A stretch of DNA of 11,316 nucleotides from Thalassolituus sp. UBA674 (GTDB lineage Bacteria; Pseudomonadota; Gammaproteobacteria; Pseudomonadales; Oceanobacteraceae), in assembly GCA_002298335.1 (NCBI GenBank), contig DBNK01000014.1, positions 1 to 11,316 of the forward strand, given 5' to 3'. A program made the translations under genes and the position numbers. This document shows positions 1 through 4,293 of this stretch, in pieces. Positions within the stretch are counted from its first letter, which is position 1. The number at the start of each line of letters is the position of its first letter. The notes beneath the pieces are model-generated. The model saw only the letters and a list, made by a program, of their open reading frames with translations, was not told the DNA's origin and did no database searches.

Positions 1-38
1 CCGTCATTCTGCGGGTTGCGCAGAGACCGGAAGATTCA
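1..38 (+). repeat. Dispersed hairpin repeat, diverged copy 1
   Basis: This is a diverged member of a short repeat family whose clearest copies start CCGTCATCCTGCGG and end CCGGAGGATCCA around a 13-20 base centre. Here the ends read CCGTCATTCTGCGG and CCGGAAGATTCA. The two ends are partial inverted repeats of each other, so the unit can fold as a hairpin. It lies downstream of ampD, at the window edge. Confidence 0.55.
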
Positions 39-57
39 TTCTAGAGATCACAACACA

Positions 58-102
58 TGGAGCCCTTGGTCATCCTGACCTTGTCTGGGCCAGGGGATGA
101 CG
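58..102 (-). repeat. Dispersed hairpin repeat, diverged copy 2 (inverted)
   Basis: Read on the minus strand this stretch starts CGTCATCC and ends GCTCCA, the same terminal pattern as the neighbouring copies but in the opposite orientation. CCCTTGG near 63-69 can pair with CCAGGGG near 90-96 with a mismatch. The centre is unrelated to the other copies, so membership rests on the ends and the hairpin layout. Confidence 0.4.
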
Positions 103-135
103 AAATCAAAAACGCCGATGATTTATGCCCAGCCG

Positions 136-176
136 CCGTCATCCTGCGGCGAGCGAAGCGAAGACCGGAGGATCCA
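136..176 (+). repeat. Dispersed hairpin repeat, copy 3
   Basis: This 41-base unit differs from the copy at 2419-2459 by a single block of 3 bases. TCCTGCGG and CCGGAGGA form an 8-bp stem with one mismatch around a GA-rich loop. No reading frame crosses it convincingly. With the copies at 1-38 and 58-102 it forms a clustered array of alternating orientation beyond the end of ampD. Confidence 0.75.
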
Positions 177-221
177 CATTTTGCATGGTTCCGGAAAGCG
201 TCCTGACATGGAATGGAACAT

Positions 222-241
222 GTAGAGCGCACACTGTGCAC
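222..241 (+). repeat. REP-like palindrome, diverged copy
   Basis: The stretch begins GTAG and continues into CGCACACTGTGCAC. It matches the first 20 bases of the REP-like units at 2301-2321 and 2361-2381 at all but two positions. It lies 8 bases past the ampD stop codon, the usual position for such palindromes at the 3' end of a transcript. Confidence 0.6.
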
Positions 242-248
242 AACACAC

Positions 249-797
249 TCAGACCTGCGCGACCATATCCCGGAAATACATCCAGTCGAAGGCCTCACCC
301 GGGTCAGTCTTACGTCCCGGCGCGATATGCTGATGTCCGGTAATACGTTCTGCACTCATCGCCGGATAAGCATTGATCAGTGCCCGGCTGACTTCCGCCA
401 GCTTCTGATACTGTAAGGGTGTATAAGGCTGATCATCCGTGCCTTCAAGCTCAATGCCGATGGAAAAATCATTGCAGCGCTTACGACCATCGTAGAGTGA
501 CTGCCCTGCATGCCAGGCCCTGTCGTTGAAATTCACGAACTGAATCATGCGACCATCGCGCTCAATCAACAGGTGGGCTGACACACGGACATCTGCGATG
601 GTGGCAAAGAAGGGATGCCCGGACGGATCCAGCTCATTGCAGAAAAAATCTTTCACACAACCAGTACCAAACTGCCCCGGCGGCAGGCTGATGTTGTGCA
701 CCACCAGCAGTGAAATATCGACAGGTTCAGGGCGCTGGTCGTAATTCGGTGACGGGCACCACTCGGCGTCTGCTAACAGCCCGGCGTTGATCTGCAT
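249..797 (-). CDS. ampD: 1,6-anhydro-N-acetylmuramyl-L-alanine amidase AmpD
   Basis: Cytoplasmic zinc amidase that splits 1,6-anhydroMurNAc from the stem peptide during peptidoglycan recycling. Loss of its activity in related bacteria lets muropeptides accumulate and derepresses AmpR-controlled beta-lactamase. The protein is 182 residues, normal for the family. The zinc ligands are visible as H34 (VVHNIS), H155 (TGHQHIAPGRKTDPG) and D165, with catalytic E116 (IGIELEG) and K163. The frame stays open upstream to 947, but the family-typical N-terminus starts at the ATG at 797, preceded by GGAAG at 3 bases. It has no signal peptide, which fits the cytoplasmic recycling enzyme rather than a periplasmic AmpDh paralogue. 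It is divergent from the symporter gene. ampE, which often follows ampD, does not begin within the next 248 bases. Confidence 0.95.
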   Translation of the reverse strand: MQINAGLLADAEWCPSPNYDQRPEPVDISLLVVHNISLPPGQFGTGCVKDFFCNELDPSGHPFFATIADVRVSAHLLIERDGRMIQFVNFNDRAWHAGQSLYDGRKRCNDFSIGIELEGTDDQPYTPLQYQKLAEVSRALINAYPAMSAERITGHQHIAPGRKTDPGEAFDWMYFRDMVAQV

Positions 798-833
798 AAT
801 CTTCCAAAGCGAACGTTTCAGTCGCTTACCAGT

Positions 834-862
834 TTGGCACAAAGAGGGTGTAACGATATAGT
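834..862 (+). promoter_or_regulatory. Sigma-70 promoter of the symporter gene
   Basis: TTGGCA at 834-839 (5 of 6 to the -35 consensus) and TATAGT at 857-862 (5 of 6 to the -10 consensus) are separated by the optimal 17 bases. Transcription would start near 869, leaving a leader of about 20 bases that contains the AGGA ribosome binding site at 882-885. It lies in the 91-base gap between divergent ampD and the symporter gene. Confidence 0.6.
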
Positions 863-888
863 CATGAGTCCGACGCTCAACAGGATTT

Positions 889-2238
889 ATGATGCTTGAC
901 CTGATCAACACCCTCAATGGCTGGGCCTGGGGCCCGCCAATGCTCATCCTGATTGCCCTGACCGGTATTTATCTCACCATCGGCCTGAAAGCCTATCCTC
1001 TGCTGAATATCCGCCGCGGATTTGTCACGCTCTGGACCAGCCGTCACCGTCGCGGCACCGGCGAAATTTCCGGTTTTAACGCGCTGATGACCTCACTCTC
1101 TGCCACCATCGGCACCGGTAATATTGCGGGCGTCGCCACCGCCGTGGCGCTGGGTGGCCCGGGAGCGATTTTCTGGATGTGGATGATTGCCCTGATCGGT
1201 ATGGCGACCAAATACTCCGAAGCCGTACTGGCCGTGCGTTTCCGCGAAACCAATGAGCAGGGACACTTCGTTGGTGGCCCTATGTATTACATCCGCAATG
1301 GCCTGGGTAAACACTTTACCTGGCTGGCGGTGCTGTTCGCCTTCTTCGGTATGCTGGCCGGATTTGGCATCGGCAACGGCGTACAGGCCAACTCAGTCGC
1401 CGATGCCGTGAGTCACCTTACGGTCAACGGCCAGTCCCTGCCGGAATGGGTAACCGGCGTCATTATTGCCGTACTCGTCGGTCTGGTGCTGATCGGAGGA
1501 ATCAAACGGATTTCTGAGGTTGCCGGTAAGCTGGTGCCTTTCATGGCCATTGCTTACCTGCTCTCCGGTGTTGTGCTGCTGATTATTTTTGCTGACCGCA
1601 TTCCGGCGGCATTTCTGCTGATCATTGAGCATGCCTTCACGCCCATCTCGGCCGTGGGTGGCTTTGCCGGTGCCACCGTCTGGGCGGCACTGCGCTACGG
1701 CATTGCCCGGGGCGTGTTCTCCAACGAAGCCGGTCTCGGCAGTGCGCCCATTGCTCATGCAACGGCCACCACCGACAGCCCGGTGCGTCAGGGCACCATT
1801 GCCATGCTGGGTACCTTCATCGATACCATCATCATCTGCTCCATCACCGGGCTGGTGATTGTTGCCTCCGGCGCATGGGAAAGCGGCGAATCCGGTGCAA
1901 CCCTGACGGCCGCTGCGTTTGAAGCCGGCCTGCCGGGCATCGGCCAGTATGTGGTTACACTCGGGCTGGCGATCTTCGCCTTCACCACCATGATCGGCTG
2001 GTCCTTCTATGGCGAACGTTGTACCGAGTATCTGTTCGGAGTAAAAGCCGTGCCCGTCTTCCGCGTACTCTGGGTTCTGGCAATTCCGGTCGGTGCCACC
2101 ACTCAGCTGGATGTTGCCTGGCTGATTGCAGATACCCTGAATGCCCTGATGGCATTGCCGAACCTGATCGCCCTCCTGCTGCTCAGCCCAGTGGTGTTCA
2201 AGCTGACCAAAGAGTTTCTGAGCGAACATCCCAAATAA
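889..2238 (+). CDS. Alanine/glycine:cation symporter (AGCS) family protein
   Basis: Inner-membrane secondary transporter that, by family, imports alanine or glycine with Na+ (or H+). The 449-residue length is typical. Family signatures are GTGNIAGVATA at residues 75-85, GGPGAIFWMW at 89-98, SNEAGLGSAPIAHA at 278-291 and GWSFYGERC at 370-378. Hydrophobic helices run through the whole chain and the C-terminus is short and charged. Two ATG codons are in tandem. AGGA at 882-885 lies 3 bases before the first and 6 before the second, so translation may start at 892, which drops one Met. It has its own promoter and is followed by REP-like palindromes. In Pseudomonas ampD and nadC are neighbours, so this gene looks inserted into the conserved order. 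Exact substrate is not decidable from sequence. Confidence 0.93.
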   Translation: MMLDLINTLNGWAWGPPMLILIALTGIYLTIGLKAYPLLNIRRGFVTLWTSRHRRGTGEISGFNALMTSLSATIGTGNIAGVATAVALGGPGAIFWMWMIALIGMATKYSEAVLAVRFRETNEQGHFVGGPMYYIRNGLGKHFTWLAVLFAFFGMLAGFGIGNGVQANSVADAVSHLTVNGQSLPEWVTGVIIAVLVGLVLIGGIKRISEVAGKLVPFMAIAYLLSGVVLLIIFADRIPAAFLLIIEHAFTPISAVGGFAGATVWAALRYGIARGVFSNEAGLGSAPIAHATATTDSPVRQGTIAMLGTFIDTIIICSITGLVIVASGAWESGESGATLTAAAFEAGLPGIGQYVVTLGLAIFAFTTMIGWSFYGERCTEYLFGVKAVPVFRVLWVLAIPVGATTQLDVAWLIADTLNALMALPNLIALLLLSPVVFKLTKEFLSEHPK

Positions 2239-2248
2239 ACTCCGCTGT

Positions 2249-2270
2249 GGTGCGCAATGCGCACCCTACG
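2249..2270 (-). repeat. REP-like palindrome, inverted copy
   Basis: A 17-base palindrome with one central base (GGTGCGCA, A, TGCGCACC at 2249-2265) is followed by CTAC at 2266-2269. On the minus strand this reads GTAG followed by the hairpin, the tetranucleotide-plus-palindrome layout of REP elements. It faces the two direct copies downstream and begins 11 bases past the symporter stop. Confidence 0.75.
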
Positions 2271-2381
2271 GCATCAGACAGATACGCCCAAATCAAACCC
2301 GTAGGGTGCACACTGTGCACCTTCAACACAGCACCAGACAGATATACCCAAATCAAACCCGTAGGGTGCACACTGTGCACC
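2271..2381 (+). repeat. Two 60-base-period direct repeats carrying REP-like palindromes
   Basis: The blocks 2275-2321 and 2335-2381 are offset by exactly 60 bases and match at 45 of 47 positions. Each ends in GTAG followed by GGTGCACACTGTGCACC (2305-2321 and 2365-2381), a palindrome with an 8-bp stem and one central base. Each palindrome is preceded by the conserved stretch CCCAAATCAAACCC. With the inverted copy at 2249-2270 this forms a small BIME-like array. It fills most of the first half of the 326-base gap between the symporter gene and nadC. Confidence 0.8.
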
Positions 2382-2418
2382 ACACCAGATCCAACGCATG
2401 CCCCACCTTCAAAATCAT

Positions 2419-2459
2419 CCGTCATCCTGCGGCGAGCACCGCGAAGACCGGAGGATCCA
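2419..2459 (+). repeat. Dispersed hairpin repeat, copy 4
   Basis: This 41-base unit is identical to the copy at 136-176 except for one 3-base block in the loop (ACC instead of GAA). The stem arms are TCCTGCGG and CCGGAGGA. It lies between the REP-like array and the candidate nadC promoter. Confidence 0.75.
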
Positions 2460-2502
2460 TGCACCCAGATAACATCCTCCTTCCCCTCACCACCGCCCCG
2501 GC

Positions 2503-2531
2503 ATGACCTTCTGTGTCCATCCGTGTAAAAT
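2503..2531 (+). promoter_or_regulatory. Candidate sigma-70 promoter of nadC
   Basis: ATGACC at 2503-2508 (4 of 6 to the -35 consensus) and TAAAAT at 2526-2531 (5 of 6 to the -10 consensus) are spaced by 17 bases. Transcription would start near 2538, about 27 bases before the nadC ATG. The -35 element is weak, so this is a best candidate only. Confidence 0.4.
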
Positions 2532-2564
2532 CGCCGCTTTTCCAGACTACCGGGCAACTTCTGT

Positions 2565-3419
2565 ATGGACCTGACTCAGTACCAGGACGCAATCCGCACC
2601 TCCGTCGCACAGGCACTGGCCGAAGACATCGGCACTGGTGATATCACGGCGCAACTGATTCCGGAATCCCAGCAGGGCCACGCCCGCATCATCTCCCGGG
2701 AACAGGCCGTCATCGCCGGTCGCCCCTGGGTGGATGAAGTCTTCCGTCAGGTAGACCCGGCAGTGGAAGTCGTCTGGCTGGTGAAAGAAGGCGAACAGGT
2801 CAGTGAAAATCAGGTCCTGTTCGAGCTGAAAGGCAAATCCCGCTCACTGCTCACCGGTGAACGCTGCGCGCTGAATTTCCTGCAGACACTCTCCGGCACC
2901 GCGACACTGTGCCGCCACTACGCTGACCTGGTCGCCGGTACGCAGGTGAAACTGCTGGATACCCGCAAAACCCTGCCCGGCCTGCGCATTGCCCAGAAAT
3001 ACGCGGTAACGCAGGGCGGCTGTTTCAATCACCGCATCGGTCTGTATGACGCCTTCCTGATCAAAGAAAATCACATCATGGCGGCAGGCAGCATCAGTGC
3101 AGCCGTCGCCGAAGCCCGCCGTATTGCCGCGGACAAACCGGTTGAAGTCGAGGTTGAAACCTTCACTCAGCTCGACGAAGCCATTGCCGCCGCCGACATC
3201 ATCATGCTGGATAACTTCACCCCGGCCGATATGATCACTGCGGTCGCCCACACCCGTAAGTTGAGTGCTGGCCGCATCAAGCTCGAAGCCTCCGGCGGTA
3301 TTAACCGCGACACTCTGCGCCAATACGCTGAAACCGGAGTGGACTACATTTCCATTGGCGCCCTGACCAAAGATTGCCGGGCGGTGGATCTGTCGATGAG
3401 GATGGTGACGCCAGACTGA
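2565..3419 (+). CDS. nadC: Nicotinate-nucleotide pyrophosphorylase (quinolinate phosphoribosyltransferase)
   Basis: Cytoplasmic enzyme of de novo NAD synthesis that converts quinolinate and PRPP to nicotinate mononucleotide with release of CO2 and pyrophosphate. The 284-residue length is typical. The N-terminal part contains AEDIGTGDIT (19-28). The block LLTGERCALNFLQTLSGTA starts at residue 95. The active-site region LLDTRKTLPGLR at 130-141 is followed by K145, H156-R157 and K167ENH. The barrel closes with IMLDNF (213-218), EASGGI (241-246) and SIGALT (263-268). The start is the only Met at the expected N-terminus. No strong Shine-Dalgarno is visible before it. Its position beside pilA matches the Pseudomonas order. 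It appears to be transcribed alone, because the gaps on both sides exceed 300 bases. Confidence 0.96.
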   Translation: MDLTQYQDAIRTSVAQALAEDIGTGDITAQLIPESQQGHARIISREQAVIAGRPWVDEVFRQVDPAVEVVWLVKEGEQVSENQVLFELKGKSRSLLTGERCALNFLQTLSGTATLCRHYADLVAGTQVKLLDTRKTLPGLRIAQKYAVTQGGCFNHRIGLYDAFLIKENHIMAAGSISAAVAEARRIAADKPVEVEVETFTQLDEAIAAADIIMLDNFTPADMITAVAHTRKLSAGRIKLEASGGINRDTLRQYAETGVDYISIGALTKDCRAVDLSMRMVTPD

Positions 3420-3673
3420 ACACCTGTACTGAAAATACCTTTCGGCTTTCTCTTCAGCTGTTCTCTGAGCACTTTTCAGATGCTCACTGAGAGTCCCTGC
3501 GCACATTCAACATTCTGATGCTGCCTGCCTCCGGCCAGAATCTTCAGTTACCTTTGCGATAACCCGGGTAATGCACTGAAAGGATTCAGTTTCTGTTCGT
3601 AAATGCAATGTAAACAAAGTGCAAACCCGTACGGTAAAAGTGACATTCAGGACTTGCTAGCCCTGCACAAGCT

Positions 3674-3689
3674 TGGCAAACTGGTTTCA
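3674..3689 (+). promoter_or_regulatory. Candidate sigma-54 promoter of pilA
   Basis: TGGCA at 3674-3678 and TTTCA at 3685-3689 are 6 bases apart, the geometry of the sigma-54 consensus TGGCA-N6-TTGCA. The match is 9 of 10, but the mismatch falls on the G of the important -12 GC pair. pilA is RpoN/PilR-dependent in Pseudomonas, which makes a site here expected. Transcription would begin near 3700 and leave a leader of about 80 bases. The rest of the 361-base gap 3420-3780 shows no gene. It has a weak hairpin at 3467-3485 (GAGCA/TGCTC) without a T-tract. Confidence 0.35.
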
Positions 3690-3780
3690 GCTCATGCAGG
3701 GATGCGTCGGTCAGGAGGGATTGGCTGTACGGAATGAGCCCGAAAAAAGCAAAACAATACTAAAAAGTGGAGAACTCCCT

Positions 3781-4218
3781 ATGAAATCTATGAAAGGTTT
3801 TACCCTGATTGAACTGATGATCGTTGTAGCGATCATCGGTATTCTGGCTTCTGTCGCTCTGCCGGCTTATAACCAGTACACCGCCAAATCCAAATTTGCA
3901 GAAGTAGTAGCTGCCACTACAGCAGTTAAGACCGCCATCGACGTTTGTTACCAGATTGAAGGAAGCATTGCTTCTTGTGATGCCTCAACCACTGGCTCTG
4001 GTTCTGTTAAGGCTGCCCAAGACTCTGCCTTTGCTGGTCAGTACGTAGATAGCGTTGCAGTTGCAGACACCACAGCTGCGATTACCGCTATTGCGATCTC
4101 TACTAATGGTCTTGGAGGGGAAACCTACATTCTGACACCTACCGCCACTACAGGTTCAGCAGCCGGCACTCTGACTTGGGTTGCAACTGGCAGTTGTTTT
4201 GCTAAAGGTTTCTGCTAA
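3781..4218 (+). CDS. pilA: Type IV major pilin PilA precursor (type IVa)
   Basis: Structural subunit of the type IV pilus. The 145-residue prepilin has a short leader, MKSMKG, cut after G6. The mature protein starts with Phe (FTLIELMIVVAIIGILASVA) and carries the conserved Glu at mature position 5, followed by the hydrophobic assembly helix. Four Cys are present (56, 66, 139, 145). The last two enclose the C-terminal D-loop, and Cys is the final residue. The centre is rich in Ser, Thr, Ala and Gly. The frame is open upstream to a TTG at 3673, but the ATG at 3781 has GGAG at 3769-3772 and the correct leader. A second ATG at 3790 would leave only MKG. There is no C-terminal Ser of the kind used by the TfpO glycosylase. 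A strong terminator follows, so pilA can be expressed far above the assembly genes. Confidence 0.95.
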   Translation: MKSMKGFTLIELMIVVAIIGILASVALPAYNQYTAKSKFAEVVAATTAVKTAIDVCYQIEGSIASCDASTTGSGSVKAAQDSAFAGQYVDSVAVADTTAAITAIAISTNGLGGETYILTPTATTGSAAGTLTWVATGSCFAKGFC

Positions 4219-4235
4219 CCGCATTTCAAGAAAAG

Positions 4236-4261
4236 AGCCAGCCTAGTGCTGGCTTTTTTTT
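4236..4261 (+). terminator. Rho-independent terminator of pilA
   Basis: AGCCAGC (4236-4242) pairs perfectly with GCTGGCT (4248-4254) across a 5-base loop. A run of eight T (4254-4261) follows. It lies 17 bases past the pilA stop codon. It separates high-level pilin transcription from the downstream genes. Confidence 0.9.
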
Positions 4262-4293
4262 GCCCTCAATTATTACAGAAAGAATTAGTGTAC

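Noticed and set aside
41..355. Minus-strand open frame of 104 residues overlapping the 3' end of ampD
   Set aside because: It runs through palindromic repeats and into ampD in another frame, with Arg/Ser-rich composition and no recognisable domain.
798..947. Fifty-residue N-terminal extension of AmpD
   Set aside because: It would overlap the symporter promoter and start, and the ATG at 797 gives the exact family N-terminus and zinc ligand numbering.
1393..2229. Long antisense frame (278 residues) within the symporter gene
   Set aside because: It is Gly/Gln/His-rich shadow coding typical of the reverse strand of a transporter gene, and the sense frame has unmistakable family motifs.
2271..2381. 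CRISPR-like array
   Set aside because: There are only two units, the interval between conserved blocks is 13 bases, the repeat is 47 bases with an internal palindrome, and no cas gene is present.
2019..2528. Plus-strand open frame of 169 residues beginning inside the symporter gene
   Set aside because: Its C-terminal half is a translation of the 60-base repeats (repeating YTQIKPVGCTLCT-like text), and the first half is an out-of-frame reading of the symporter gene.
2198..2557. Minus-strand open frame of 119 residues across the symporter-nadC gap
   Set aside because: It is built from the same REP-like and hairpin repeats read backwards, with no ribosome binding site or family resemblance.
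3463..3493. Hairpin after nadC as intrinsic terminator
   Set aside because: The stem GAGCA/TGCTC is only 5 bp and no T-tract follows.
3673..3780. Upstream extension of pilA from a TTG codon
   Set aside because: It would add 36 residues ahead of a canonical six-residue prepilin leader and bypass the good GGAG site at 3769-3772.
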